Counted from the stretch's first letter, positions 8,943-17,387 are shown. The stretch is 30,276 nt of DNA from an uncultured Bacilli bacterium (GCA_934725685.1 CAKVBX010000018.1:1-30276); one strand, 5' to 3'. The notes: generated by a model not told the origin, from the letters alone. Numbers and translations are program-made.

Positions 8943-9973
8943 TATTTGTTTTCCTCCGTGGAAGATTCTGTCTTGGCCTTCTTACGGATGAGCTTCTTTT
9001 TCTTGAGGAAGTTCATGTAGTTCTTGGAAGCAAAGACACAGCATAATACGGCAAAGACGACAATGAATCCGAGAATGACAACGGACATCATGGTCGGAGA
9101 GACCTGATGACCGAAAAAGTTGAGATTGAGAGAGAACTGACTTTCCAGATTGGCGACAAATTCCTTTCCTGCTTCCGTAGTTAGTTCCGGACTCAGCTTC
9201 AGGGCGACAATCTGATTCCGCATGAAGTAATTGCGGAAGAGACCGGTAGAATAGGTGCCGCTGAAGAACATCGTGATGTATTCGATATAGACCGGAGCGG
9301 AACCACTGGGAAGATAGGCGCCGATGAGAAAACCGATAGCGGCGGAGACAATGGCGACGACCGGAGACATAATGGATTCTGAGGAGATGAAGGAACAAAC
9401 GAAAAACGTGAGAAGAGAAGCGGAAATGGATGAGAAGAGAATGACACCGATGATGGCGAAGAAGTCGAGGATGGAGATCATGTAAGCGCCATAGCAGACC
9501 AAGTAAATCAGACAGATGAAATAAACGAGCAGGTTGGTGAGGAAGGTGACGATGAGGTTGAAGACAAAGTAGGAGAGGGTGATGGTCGTCGGAAGAATCG
9601 GAGAGGAGATGAAGTCTTTGGCGACACCGCGTTCCTTGTCACGGATGAGAACATAGTTGGTATTGAGTGCGACGGTGATGCAGCTGACCGATAAGACACC
9701 GGAGATCATCCAGGAATCCGCAATGCCATAGATACCATGAAGGAAACTCTCTCCGGCAGCTGTCGCCGGATCATAGAGGATACCATTAGCGTCCAGCATC
9801 TGCTTGATCTGGGTGATTTCCATCGGACGGAGGAAGACAACATAGACGGCAAAGACCGTAAGTGGGACCATCAGAGTAAAGATGACGGTAGGAACATTCT
9901 TGAGGAAGACAAGGAGATGCCGTCCGGTCAGAGACCAGAATGCCTTGTATTGATTTTTCAGTTCGCTTTTCAT
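8942..9973 (-). CDS. ABC-2 type transporter permease
   Basis: This 343-residue membrane protein has one hydrophobic segment near the N-terminus (about 21-41), a long extracytoplasmic loop, and about five clustered segments in the rest, as in ABC-2 exporters (drug, polysaccharide or peptide export). The start is placed at the ATG at 9973 (MKSELKNQYKAFW), six bases after GGAGG at 9980-9984 and one base past the ATPase stop. An upstream GTG at 10000 would overlap the ATPase and bury this site. The C-terminus is lysine-rich and cytoplasmic. It pairs with the ATPase immediately upstream. The cargo is not readable from the sequence. The stop is shared as TAATG with tldD. Confidence 0.88.
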   Translation of the reverse strand: MKSELKNQYKAFWSLTGRHLLVFLKNVPTVIFTLMVPLTVFAVYVVFLRPMEITQIKQMLDANGILYDPATAAGESFLHGIYGIADSWMISGVLSVSCITVALNTNYVLIRDKERGVAKDFISSPILPTTITLSYFVFNLIVTFLTNLLVYFICLIYLVCYGAYMISILDFFAIIGVILFSSISASLLTFFVCSFISSESIMSPVVAIVSAAIGFLIGAYLPSGSAPVYIEYITMFFSGTYSTGLFRNYFMRNQIVALKLSPELTTEAGKEFVANLESQFSLNLNFFGHQVSPTMMSVVILGFIVVFAVLCCVFASKNYMNFLKKKKLIRKKAKTESSTEENK

Positions 9974-9974
9974 T

Positions 9975-10964
9975 TCAGGCCTCCAGAATTTTTCTAACAC
10001 CGGTCACATTGAGGAAGACATCGTCCATGCTACCCTTTTCCACTTCGAAATCGTCGATGCGATCCCGATTTCTTGTGATGAAGTCGATGGCATCATCTTT
10101 GTCCTTGACCGTGATACGATAATAATGTCCGTCATGGTTATAGACATACTTCTTGCCGGTAGATTTGACGAATTCTTCATATTCATCGGTGTTTTTATGA
10201 TAAAGGATGACATAATCGCCAGAATATTCGTTTTTCAGTTCCGTCGGAGTGCCACGGGCGATGATGTTGCCTTTATCCATGATGACGACATACGTCGCTT
10301 TTTCCGCCTCCTCCATGTAGTGGGTTGTAAGGAAGACGGTCATGCCGGTCTTCTCACGGAGGGAATTGACAAGGTCCCAGACGGAGAGTCTCGTCTGCGG
10401 ATCGAGACCGGTCGTCGGTTCATCAAGAATCAACAACTTCGGATTGTGAACCATGGCACGGGCAATATCGACTCTTCTTCTCTGTCCGCCGGAGAGTTTT
10501 CCGACCGGTCGGTTCATGAAGGATTCCAGCCCAAGCATATCGACAAGGACCTTTTCCCTTTCCTTCCATTCATATCCTTTCAGTCCGTAGAAACCGGCGC
10601 GGAGCTGAAGGTTTTCTTTCGGTGTGAGGTCAGGATCAAGGACGGAATTCTGGAAGACGATGCCGATTTTGTTCTTAATGAGGTCGGGATGACGGACCAA
10701 ATTGATGCCATCCACATAGATACTTCCGGAATCCATGCCGAGAATCGAAGTGATGATGTTGATCGTTGTCGATTTTCCAGCACCATTGAGCCCTAAAAAT
10801 GCAAAAAGAGAGCCTCTTTTCACCGAAAATGAGATATCGTTGACCGCCTTGAAGTCATCATAGGATTTGACGAGATGGTCGACGACAAGAATGTCGTTCC
10901 CATCGATTTCCATCTCCGGTTTTGTCTGAAAGAACTTCAGGACATCGGATATTTTCTTAGCCAT
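9975..10964 (-). CDS. ABC transporter ATP-binding protein (DrrA-like exporter family)
   Basis: This 329-residue ATPase drives the adjacent permease. It has Walker A GLNGAGKST (58-66), the Q-loop at GIVFQNS (101-107), signature LSGGQ (157-161), Walker B LLILDE (177-182) with TTGLDP following, and the H-loop His215 in LTTHYMEEAE. A roughly 90-residue C-terminal extension follows, as is common in DrrA/NatA-type exporter ATPases. The start has an ideal AAGGAGGTGA (10972-10981), which overlaps the stop of the preceding hydrolase gene. About 25 residues precede the usual ATPase start, an unexplained short N-terminal extension. Substrate and direction (export) are inferred from the family. Confidence 0.93.
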   Translation of the reverse strand: MAKKISDVLKFFQTKPEMEIDGNDILVVDHLVKSYDDFKAVNDISFSVKRGSLFAFLGLNGAGKSTTINIITSILGMDSGSIYVDGINLVRHPDLIKNKIGIVFQNSVLDPDLTPKENLQLRAGFYGLKGYEWKEREKVLVDMLGLESFMNRPVGKLSGGQRRRVDIARAMVHNPKLLILDEPTTGLDPQTRLSVWDLVNSLREKTGMTVFLTTHYMEEAEKATYVVIMDKGNIIARGTPTELKNEYSGDYVILYHKNTDEYEEFVKSTGKKYVYNHDGHYYRITVKDKDDAIDFITRNRDRIDDFEVEKGSMDDVFLNVTGVRKILEA

Positions 10965-10978
10965 CGGCTTTCACCTCC

Positions 10979-12202
10979 TTATGCAGCCACTTTATCGGGA
11001 AGGAGTTTTGCTTCGTTCCCGCTTTTCAATTTCTGATAATCGTTTTTGTCTTTGATGTACTGAGAACGATTCTTGATGAGAATCCGAATCAGGGACAAAA
11101 AAACCTTTGTCATCAAAAGCTTTTCACTCTTTTCGGATGTGTTGATTTCCCGGAGGAAATCTACAATGAATTTCTTCGGGTTTTCCAAAATCGTACCGAC
11201 CTCCGTGACACCGGTCTTTCCCTGTGCCTCAAAAATCGCTGTGACAAGCTTTTCCCGGATGGATGGATCGGGCATCGCGGCATTCAGCCACTCGTTGACA
11301 CTGTCAGTCAGATATTTCGATTCCGGGGAAATGCGTTCCACCTTTACAAAGGAAATGTCATCGACATGCCAGTTATAGAGATCATGCTGCATGGGGAAGT
11401 TGCCTTTCGGTCCGGAAAGGACGACATATTCCGCCCTTTCATGGACGAGGAGCCTCCCGACGATATCCTCTTCGACAATGATATGAGTAATCCGATTCTG
11501 AATCCTATCATGGCCGGCAGAATGAAAGACTTTCTCGTTCATTCCCGGGCCGTCATTGGAATAGATTCTCAGAATGCGGTCGATTCTTGTCTTCGGGACA
11601 AAACAGGCGGCATAGACAGCCAGGTTTCCGCCTTTGGAATGACCCATCACACGGAAACGGCGGTCAGGATATTTCTTCATCATGCGATTAAGAAAATTCT
11701 TGGCGGAAATCTGCCCTTTCACGGAATCATAACACGCCAGATCGAAGTCCTCTCTCCATCCGAGAATGGAATTATCCGTTCCTCGGAACACCGTGCAGGC
11801 AGTCCCATCGGAAAGGAGGACATTGAAAGCACCGAACTGCGTGTTCTCTTCCTCCGAGAACTCGAAGCAGAAGTCCGTCATCACAACATCCGCATACCGT
11901 TTCGAACGGAACATCGCCATGGCGAGAAAAACGGATTTTCTCAGCCAATCTGGAAAATGTTCAGAAAGATAATCCAGACGGATCCAGGAAAAATAATCCT
12001 GACAGATTTCACCGAGCGTCTTCTCTTTGAAATCCCGGTTCGTCTTTTCAAACTTTTCGAACGGAATATAACTGAAAGCGGAAAGCACAGCATTATCCAG
12101 GACATTGAATTCCAGTTCCGTGAACTTCCGTTCTCCGTTCTGATAGACATAGTCGATGATGTTCTTGAAATCCCTCGGCTCAAATACTTTGCTTTCCGCC
12201 AT
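10979..12202 (-). CDS. DUF2974 / Mbeg1-like alpha/beta hydrolase
   Basis: This 407-residue protein has a lipase-like core. VFRGTD (138-143) matches the oxyanion-hole region of lipase_3-like hydrolases. The nucleophile elbow is GHSKGG (187-192, Ser189), followed by NLAVYAA. A probable acid and histidine lie further on (EEDIVGRLL; MQHDLYNWHV). No signal peptide or membrane segment is seen, so it should act in the cytoplasm. Proteins of this type are common in Bacillota, including Erysipelotrichia; their substrate is not known to me. The gene follows lysS by seven bases with only a weak Shine-Dalgarno sequence (GAGAAAG), so it probably depends on lysS translation. The C-terminal 100 residues are helical and basic, with no recognised motif. 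Confidence 0.85.
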   Translation of the reverse strand: MAESKVFEPRDFKNIIDYVYQNGERKFTELEFNVLDNAVLSAFSYIPFEKFEKTNRDFKEKTLGEICQDYFSWIRLDYLSEHFPDWLRKSVFLAMAMFRSKRYADVVMTDFCFEFSEEENTQFGAFNVLLSDGTACTVFRGTDNSILGWREDFDLACYDSVKGQISAKNFLNRMMKKYPDRRFRVMGHSKGGNLAVYAACFVPKTRIDRILRIYSNDGPGMNEKVFHSAGHDRIQNRITHIIVEEDIVGRLLVHERAEYVVLSGPKGNFPMQHDLYNWHVDDISFVKVERISPESKYLTDSVNEWLNAAMPDPSIREKLVTAIFEAQGKTGVTEVGTILENPKKFIVDFLREINTSEKSEKLLMTKVFLSLIRILIKNRSQYIKDKNDYQKLKSGNEAKLLPDKVAA

Positions 12203-12209
12203 AATGAAT

Positions 12210-13718
12210 TTACTTTCTCTTCAGCGTCGGGAAGATGAGAACATCACGGATGGAATCGGTCTCGCAAAAGAACATGCAGAGACGGTCGATGCCATATCCA
12301 ATGCCGCCTGCCGGGGGCATACCATATTCGAGAGCCTCGAGGAAATCATCGTCGACCTCACAGGCTTCATCATTGCCCTTTCTCTTCTCTTCGACCTGTT
12401 CTTCGAATCTGGCTCTCTGATCGATGGGGTCATTGAGTTCCGTAAAGGCATTGCACATTTCATGGGTGGAAATATACATTTCGAATCTCTGCGTGAAGCG
12501 AGGGTCATTCGGATCCTTCTTCGCAAGCGGAGAGATATCGACAGGATGCTGACAGACAAAGGTCGGCTGGACAAGATCGGCTTCGCAGAATTTTTCAAAG
12601 AAAGCGTTGAGGACATGACCCCAGAGGAAATGCGGTTCCACTTCGACATCGAACTTCTTGGCGACTTCCTTGGCTTCTTCGAGGGTCGCAATCTGATAGA
12701 AGTCGACACCGGTCTTCTCTTTGACCGCCTCAGCCATGGTGACTTTCTTGAATGGTTTGGAAAGATCGATATCGTAGCCGAGCCAATGGAATTGTTCCTT
12801 GCCGACGACTTCCTTGGCAAGATAATGGAAGAGATCTTCCGTCATCTTCATCATGTCATCGAGGTTTCCGAAAGCCTGATAGGCTTCCATCGTGGTGAAT
12901 TCCGGATTGTGGGTAGTATCGATGCCTTCGTTACGGAACTGACGGCCGATTTCATAGACACGTTCCATACCGCCGACGAGCAATCTCTTCAGAGAGAGTT
13001 CCGTGGCAATACGGAGATAGAAGTCGGAATCGAGGGCGTTGAAATGGGTGATGAACGGTCTTGCATTGGCACCGCCGAGGATAGGGCTGAGAATCGGAGT
13101 CTCGACTTCGACATAGCCTAAATCATCCATGAAGTTACGGATGCCTCTGACAATCTTCGGTCTCATGAAGGCGATTCTCTTGGAATCGTCATTGACGATA
13201 AGATCGACATAACGATGACGTCTTCTGTCTTCAGGATCGGTGAGGCCATGGAACTTGTCCGGAAGCGGACGGAGCGCCTTGACTAGGTGACTATAGGAGA
13301 CGGCACGGAGCGTGACCTCTCCGGTCTTGGTCTTCATCATGATGCCTTTGACACCGCAGATATCACCGAGGTCAGCGAGCTTGAAGAGCTTGTAGTTCTC
13401 TTCGCCGACAACATCCTGGCGGATGTAGACTTGGATTTTTCCGGTCTTGTCCTGAAGGGTGAGGAAAGAGGCTTTTCCCATCTTTCTGAGAAGGACAATT
13501 CTTCCGGCGATAGAGACTTCCTTGTCTTCTACCATTTCCTCCGGCTGAAGATAGTCATAGTCCTTCTTCAGATCCGCGGCACAGGAATCGACATCGAACT
13601 TCTGTCCGAAGGGATCGATTCCAAGCTCTTTATACATTGCGAGCTTTTCACGTCTTCTCTGTTCCTGGTCGTTGAGATCATCGACGGCAGGATTCTTCTT
13701 CTGCTGATTGTTTTCCAT
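12210..13718 (-). CDS. lysS: Lysyl-tRNA synthetase, class II
   Basis: LysRS charges tRNA-Lys with lysine. The 502-residue protein has the N-terminal OB-fold anticodon-binding domain (about 66-150, ending near VKALRPLPDKFHGLTDPE) and the class II catalytic motifs: motif 1 around FMDDLGYVEVETPIL (196-210), motif 2 FRNEGIDTTHNPEFTTMEAY (261-280) and motif 3 GGIGYGIDRL (471-480). An acidic, polar N-terminal tail of about 20 residues precedes the fold. It appears to be the promoter-proximal gene of the ten-gene minus-strand series. The leader is about 30 bases, with TGAGGT as the probable ribosome binding site and no T-box leader. Confidence 0.97.
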   Translation of the reverse strand: MENNQQKKNPAVDDLNDQEQRRREKLAMYKELGIDPFGQKFDVDSCAADLKKDYDYLQPEEMVEDKEVSIAGRIVLLRKMGKASFLTLQDKTGKIQVYIRQDVVGEENYKLFKLADLGDICGVKGIMMKTKTGEVTLRAVSYSHLVKALRPLPDKFHGLTDPEDRRRHRYVDLIVNDDSKRIAFMRPKIVRGIRNFMDDLGYVEVETPILSPILGGANARPFITHFNALDSDFYLRIATELSLKRLLVGGMERVYEIGRQFRNEGIDTTHNPEFTTMEAYQAFGNLDDMMKMTEDLFHYLAKEVVGKEQFHWLGYDIDLSKPFKKVTMAEAVKEKTGVDFYQIATLEEAKEVAKKFDVEVEPHFLWGHVLNAFFEKFCEADLVQPTFVCQHPVDISPLAKKDPNDPRFTQRFEMYISTHEMCNAFTELNDPIDQRARFEEQVEEKRKGNDEACEVDDDFLEALEYGMPPAGGIGYGIDRLCMFFCETDSIRDVLIFPTLKRK

Positions 13719-13754
13719 AAATAAATAACCTCACTAAAAAACGATATGCACATT

Positions 13755-13760
13755 ATTATA
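13755..13760 (-). promoter_or_regulatory. Candidate -10 box for the lysS operon
   Basis: TATAAT on the minus strand lies 36 bases before the lysS ATG, in a very A+T-rich stretch. No good -35 box is visible at 17 bases, so the exact start of transcription is uncertain. Confidence 0.45.
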
Positions 13761-13823
13761 TAAATATAATAATAAAAAGTACATTCTTTTAGGAGGATAG
13801 AAAGAAAAGCGGCTATCAGAATT

Positions 13824-15077
13824 TCATCGGTTTCTTTCTTCCGCCTTGGTTCCCGAAAGAAGATCGGAAACTTCGGAATCATAATTGATGGCCAAATGAA
13901 CCTGTTTTCCCAAGGCACAATCCGTTTTCTGAAGGATTTCCCGTTCCACTTTCTCTCTGCCTTTGTCATTATCGAAATCGGGAGGAAGAATGAGATCAAA
14001 GATAAGATTGACGTGCTCTTTTCCCGAAAGAATCCTGAAATCGTGCATATGGATGGAAGGAGAGAGTGAGGACAGCGCTTCATTGACAAGTCTTCGATAT
14101 TCAGAAGTATCCGGATCATCGATATAGATGGGATCCATATGGACCGTAAGATTGATTCTCAGTTTTTCAAACGCCTCATGTTCGATGCCGTCGCAAAGTT
14201 CATGGGATTCCATGACATCCTTTCTCGCATCGACTTCCACATGGATGACACCATAGACCGCTTTGCCGTACATATGGATAAAAAGATCGTGGATACCAAG
14301 TACATCCTCATGGGATAAGACAAGATTGACAACATTGTCAATCATTTCTTTGCTCGGCTTTTCTCCAAGCAATGAATTTACTGCCTCTTTCATGATTCCG
14401 AATCCGGAAACGATGACAAGGACCGCGACAATGATTGTGAAGAAACAATCGAGATCATAGGTGGTAAACCAGGAAATGAAAAGACCGATAATGACAAAGG
14501 AAGTTGAAATACAGTCATTGGTAGCATCTTTTCCGAGAGCCTTCAACTGCATCGAGGAAATATGTTTTCCGAAAGAGAAGTAAACATAGGCCTGAAGCAG
14601 CTTCAGAAGGATGGCAAGCCCTAACAGAGAAAAAGAGACAATGGCCATGATTGGGGAAATCGTCTTGATAGGCGGTTCTCCGGTCTCCTTGATTGTCATG
14701 ATGAAGATGACGGAGTCTCTGATTCCCTGATAGATCATTATGGCGCCCAAGGCGATGATGACACAGGAAATGATGAGAGAGATCACATATTCCATTCTCT
14801 GATGGCCATAGGGGTGGTCTTTATCGGCAGGCTTTGCTCCTGCTTTGACGCCGAAGATACTGAGGACATTGTTTCCGAAATCGGAAAGGTTGTTCACGGA
14901 ATCGGAAACAACGGAATAGATTCCCAGAAGGAATCCGATGACGATTTTGGAAAGGAACAGAAAGAAATTGGTGACCAGTCCGATGACGGAAGCGACCAAT
15001 CCGACCTTTTCCCTGACCTTGATATCGTCTTTGTTCTGATAGTCTTTCACAAATAATTTCAGTAGCAGTTTTGCCAT
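13824..15077 (-). CDS. Cation diffusion facilitator, probable Mn2+ (MntE-like) exporter
   Basis: The 417-residue protein has six membrane segments in its first 230 residues and a cytoplasmic C-terminal domain. Family motifs are SDSVNNLSDFGNN in segment 2 and ADKDHPYGHQRMEY after it. In the transport site, segment 2 gives Asn62 and Asp66 and segment 5 gives Asp184 and Asp188 (KDATNDC). This Asn/Asp/Asp/Asp set lacks the histidine of zinc carriers and fits manganese (or iron) exporters, which use the proton gradient. The start is placed at the ATG at 15077 (MAKLLLKLFVKDY), which matches the usual family N-terminus. An upstream in-frame ATG at 15161 would run through the promoter. The last 100 residues form a second ferredoxin-like, histidine-containing region with no assigned role. 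Confidence 0.9.
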   Translation of the reverse strand: MAKLLLKLFVKDYQNKDDIKVREKVGLVASVIGLVTNFFLFLSKIVIGFLLGIYSVVSDSVNNLSDFGNNVLSIFGVKAGAKPADKDHPYGHQRMEYVISLIISCVIIALGAIMIYQGIRDSVIFIMTIKETGEPPIKTISPIMAIVSFSLLGLAILLKLLQAYVYFSFGKHISSMQLKALGKDATNDCISTSFVIIGLFISWFTTYDLDCFFTIIVAVLVIVSGFGIMKEAVNSLLGEKPSKEMIDNVVNLVLSHEDVLGIHDLFIHMYGKAVYGVIHVEVDARKDVMESHELCDGIEHEAFEKLRINLTVHMDPIYIDDPDTSEYRRLVNEALSSLSPSIHMHDFRILSGKEHVNLIFDLILPPDFDNDKGREKVEREILQKTDCALGKQVHLAINYDSEVSDLLSGTKAEERNR

Positions 15078-15098
15078 AACGATTTCCCTGTTTGGAAT

Positions 15099-15104
15099 AT
15101 TATA
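15099..15104 (-). promoter_or_regulatory. -10 box for the cation exporter gene
   Basis: A perfect TATAAT on the minus strand lies 21 bases before the ATG at 15077. TTGCAT, 16 bases further upstream, is a weak -35 candidate. CAGGGA serves as a modest ribosome binding site. Confidence 0.55.
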
Positions 15105-15191
15105 AGGGTCGCCCGGCATAATGCAAAACAACAGTCTCCTTCCGTCGGGCAATCTTTTCATAATTCCGCCCTCAAAGAGGCGTTTCTAAGG

Positions 15192-15197
15192 TATAAT
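15192..15197 (+). promoter_or_regulatory. -10 box directly before the start of the 15208 gene
   Basis: A perfect TATAAT ends ten bases before the ATG at 15208, and no Shine-Dalgarno site lies between. Transcription would begin at about 15203-15205, giving a nearly leaderless mRNA. The -35 region is not recognisable. Confidence 0.6.
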
Positions 15198-15207
15198 ATT
15201 GAGCAAG

Positions 15208-15858
15208 ATGAAAAAGACACTGAGACAGCTATGTCTCTTGATGAATCAAGAGCTCTCCATCCTTTACGAACGATGTCTAGAAGACATCTGTTTGACGGTG
15301 GCGGTCGGTTGGGTCTATCAGAGAGAGACTGACGAACTCTTAGATGATGACACTCTGTTTTCCACCATCCAGAGCTATGAGGATGTCCTTTATCCGCTCG
15401 TACAGAAAGCGGACAACGAAATCCTTCTTGTCTCACTCAGAAACTCTCATCTTTTCGAAGAGGCACTTCTCAAGGAAATCGACAATCTCCTCTCCTATCG
15501 GGAGGAATCCGGGAATTTCTCAGACAGTGTCTTCTCACCCTATGGTGTGGAAGACTGTTCCTATCTCTCCATGGAACTGAGAATCCGCATCATCGAAACA
15601 CTCCGTGTCCGCTATATCCTCAAGGATATCCAGGACGGCATTCAGGAATACGGTTTCGACAGTTTCCGTGTCGATGACCTCGATACGGAAGAGAATCTTC
15701 CACTCAAAGAAATCGCCGATATGTCGGAAGAGGAAATCAAAAAGGAATGCAGCACACTTTTACAGTACTGCATCCACGATGACGAAGAAGAAGTCGACAA
15801 TCTGAAGAATCTTGCTGCATTATGTATCGCAGCGGATCAATACAAAGGGGGAAAATAA
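15208..15858 (+). CDS. Unknown acidic protein, first of a two-gene operon
   Basis: This protein of about 216 residues belongs to no family I recognise. It appears soluble, alpha-helical and strongly acidic, with runs such as DELLDDDTLF, DDLDTEEN and HDDEEEVDNLKN. It has no signal peptide or membrane segment and ends in a small basic tail, QYKGGK. The ATG at 15208 is chosen; a TTG at 15199 in the same frame is nearly inside the -10 box. There is no Shine-Dalgarno sequence, and the promoter abuts the start. The second gene follows one base after its stop. The pair is transcribed away from the cation exporter. No function is proposed. Confidence 0.75.
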   Translation: MKKTLRQLCLLMNQELSILYERCLEDICLTVAVGWVYQRETDELLDDDTLFSTIQSYEDVLYPLVQKADNEILLVSLRNSHLFEEALLKEIDNLLSYREESGNFSDSVFSPYGVEDCSYLSMELRIRIIETLRVRYILKDIQDGIQEYGFDSFRVDDLDTEENLPLKEIADMSEEEIKKECSTLLQYCIHDDEEEVDNLKNLAALCIAADQYKGGK

Positions 15859-15859
15859 T

Positions 15860-16354
15860 ATGACAGAAAAAGAACTTCCGGATTTAGGTACGCCAGAGCA
15901 GGCAGAAGCAAAGATGAAGGAAGGATATCTTAACTTTCTCGATTCCGCCAGCAAATTTGTCACACTCTGTGATTTCTACACCAACAAAGAGAATGAGGGA
16001 AAGCCAATTCCGCAGAACTTCTTCCAGCTCTACAACGCCAACAAGGAAAAGCTCAACAAAGCCAATGCGCAGGACTTCTTCATCATGATGGCCTTCTATG
16101 CCGCCTTCCCGCTCGACTTCTTGAGTGATGTCAAAATCAATCTCCAGGATTATCATGACATTCTGGAAAAGACCAGGGACGAAAGAGGACTGAGCAACTA
16201 CGAAAAATGCTGTGACCGCCTTGCGGTCAAAGATACCTTCCAGGATCTCAGAGATGAGGTCGACGAAGTCAACCGCATCATCGCCAAGGAAAAAGAGGTC
16301 GAAACGAATCTCAACGATCCGGAGTTCGACCCCAACGCCATCCAGTCTATCTGA
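15860..16354 (+). CDS. Unknown small acidic protein, second of a two-gene operon
   Basis: This 164-residue, soluble, helical, acidic protein belongs to no family I recognise. The start is the ATG at 15860 (MTEKELPDLGTPEQ), with AAAGGGGG about ten bases upstream inside the end of the preceding gene; a frame extension back to 15812 would bury that site. The central part is richer in aromatic residues (FFIMMAFYAAFPLDFL, about 75-90), which could form a hydrophobic helix or an interface rather than a membrane span. The stop lies one base after the upstream gene's neighbourhood ends, and the 3' end overlaps the converging glycosyltransferase gene by eight bases. It was probably co-expressed with the 15208 gene; the role is unknown. 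Confidence 0.75.
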   Translation: MTEKELPDLGTPEQAEAKMKEGYLNFLDSASKFVTLCDFYTNKENEGKPIPQNFFQLYNANKEKLNKANAQDFFIMMAFYAAFPLDFLSDVKINLQDYHDILEKTRDERGLSNYEKCCDRLAVKDTFQDLRDEVDEVNRIIAKEKEVETNLNDPEFDPNAIQSI

Positions 16355-17387
16355 ACGAAGAAAGTATGATTTTCGAGAGGTGATCCATCGTGATTACCTC
16401 TTTTCTTATTTTCATGACATTGCTCACCATGGTGCGATAAGAGAAGATATCGATGCGGGACAGAAGTTCCGGTATTTCATCCAAAGAGTTTACAGATATA
16501 CCAATCTTATTTGATAAGACGAAATCGTTGATGGACCCTTCCCGCCATACAATCACCGGTTTCGCGCTTGCCATATACAGGCCGAACTTATGGGAAGCAT
16601 TGATTCTCAGATATTTTCCGATACTGCCGGAACATGTCTTCTCGCTCTTGCCGTCCCAGACAAGGCCGAATTTTCCGTCGAGGACGGAGACAAGCGTTTC
16701 CGGATCATATTCCCCTTTAAACTGTCCTTTATAGTCTTGGGCAAAGCCTTTTCCGTAGCAGTTGAATCCCTGAAGGACAAGCTCATCCGGAACAGAGCGT
16801 AAGAAAGAGGACTTACTGAGATTGCCGGCGAAACAAATCAGGGCATCCCGATGCTGATTGACAGTCGTATCCGTCAGATGGTAATCCCAGTAATCGTGAT
16901 TCACCATCTTCACCTTTTTGCTGACATGGAGCTGATTCCGTAAAATCATGTCCATGCTCTTACTCGGTGTGATGAGACAATACGCCATATCCAGACAGGA
17001 AGAATCCGAAAGATTCATGAGCGGATTCTGGAAACGGATACCATCCAAGTCATGAACAAAGAAGACGACCTTCACTTTCTTAGAGAAGGCATACGAAACA
17101 ATCTTGCTATACCCCTGGAACTTGATGGCAAAAGGAAAATCCATAAGAAGGAAATCGTTCTCATGGCATTTGCTGTCGATAGCCTTAAGCAATGATTCCA
17201 CATAGCCTCCGAGAAGCGCCATGTTGGAGGCAAAATACTTCACCTTCTCATCATTGACGGTAACAATCTCCTCAGTGAGCGGAGAAAATCCCATTTTGCG
17301 GTAAAGAAAAAGAAGATCCTCTCTGGATTTGTTGAGCGCATTGAATCCGATTCCCGTCACATGAAAATCAGGAATATAGAAAACCAT
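16347..17387 (-). CDS. Gtf3-like glycosyltransferase
   Basis: This 346-residue protein resembles Gtf3-type glycosyltransferases (GT-B fold), which add a hexose or galactofuranose to glycoproteins or cell-surface glycans. Matching landmarks are VVFFVHDLDGIRF (about 107-119), ICFAGNLSKSSFL, FGLVWDGKS with a following CSGSIGKYLRIN, then HKFGLYMASAKPVIVWREG, the nucleotide-sugar-binding region. It has no signal peptide and should act at the inner face of the membrane. The ATG overlaps the stop of the FGGY kinase gene (TAATG), with AAGGA nine bases upstream, so the two are coupled. Donor and acceptor are unknown. The last residues overlap the opposite gene by eight bases. Confidence 0.8.
   Translation of the reverse strand: MVFYIPDFHVTGIGFNALNKSREDLLFLYRKMGFSPLTEEIVTVNDEKVKYFASNMALLGGYVESLLKAIDSKCHENDFLLMDFPFAIKFQGYSKIVSYAFSKKVKVVFFVHDLDGIRFQNPLMNLSDSSCLDMAYCLITPSKSMDMILRNQLHVSKKVKMVNHDYWDYHLTDTTVNQHRDALICFAGNLSKSSFLRSVPDELVLQGFNCYGKGFAQDYKGQFKGEYDPETLVSVLDGKFGLVWDGKSEKTCSGSIGKYLRINASHKFGLYMASAKPVIVWREGSINDFVLSNKIGISVNSLDEIPELLSRIDIFSYRTMVSNVMKIRKEVITMDHLSKIILSSFR
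16375..16412 (+). terminator. Intrinsic terminator of the plus-strand pair, inside the glycosyltransferase gene
   Basis: A ten-base stem (16375-16384 with 16393-16402, two G-U pairs) closes an eight-base loop and is followed by TTCTTATTTT. It lies 20 bases past the stop of the 15860 gene and within the 3' coding part of the opposite gene. Confidence 0.6.

Noticed and set aside
9974..10000. GTG start for the ABC permease
   Set aside because: It would overlap the ATPase gene and bury the GGAGG site that serves the ATG at 9973.
13719..13823. T-box or other riboswitch before lysS
   Set aside because: The spacer is only 105 bases, A+T-rich, and shows no T-box sequence or stable leader fold.
15078..15161. 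N-terminal extension of the cation exporter
   Set aside because: It runs through the -10 box at 15099-15104, and the family N-terminus begins at MAKLL.
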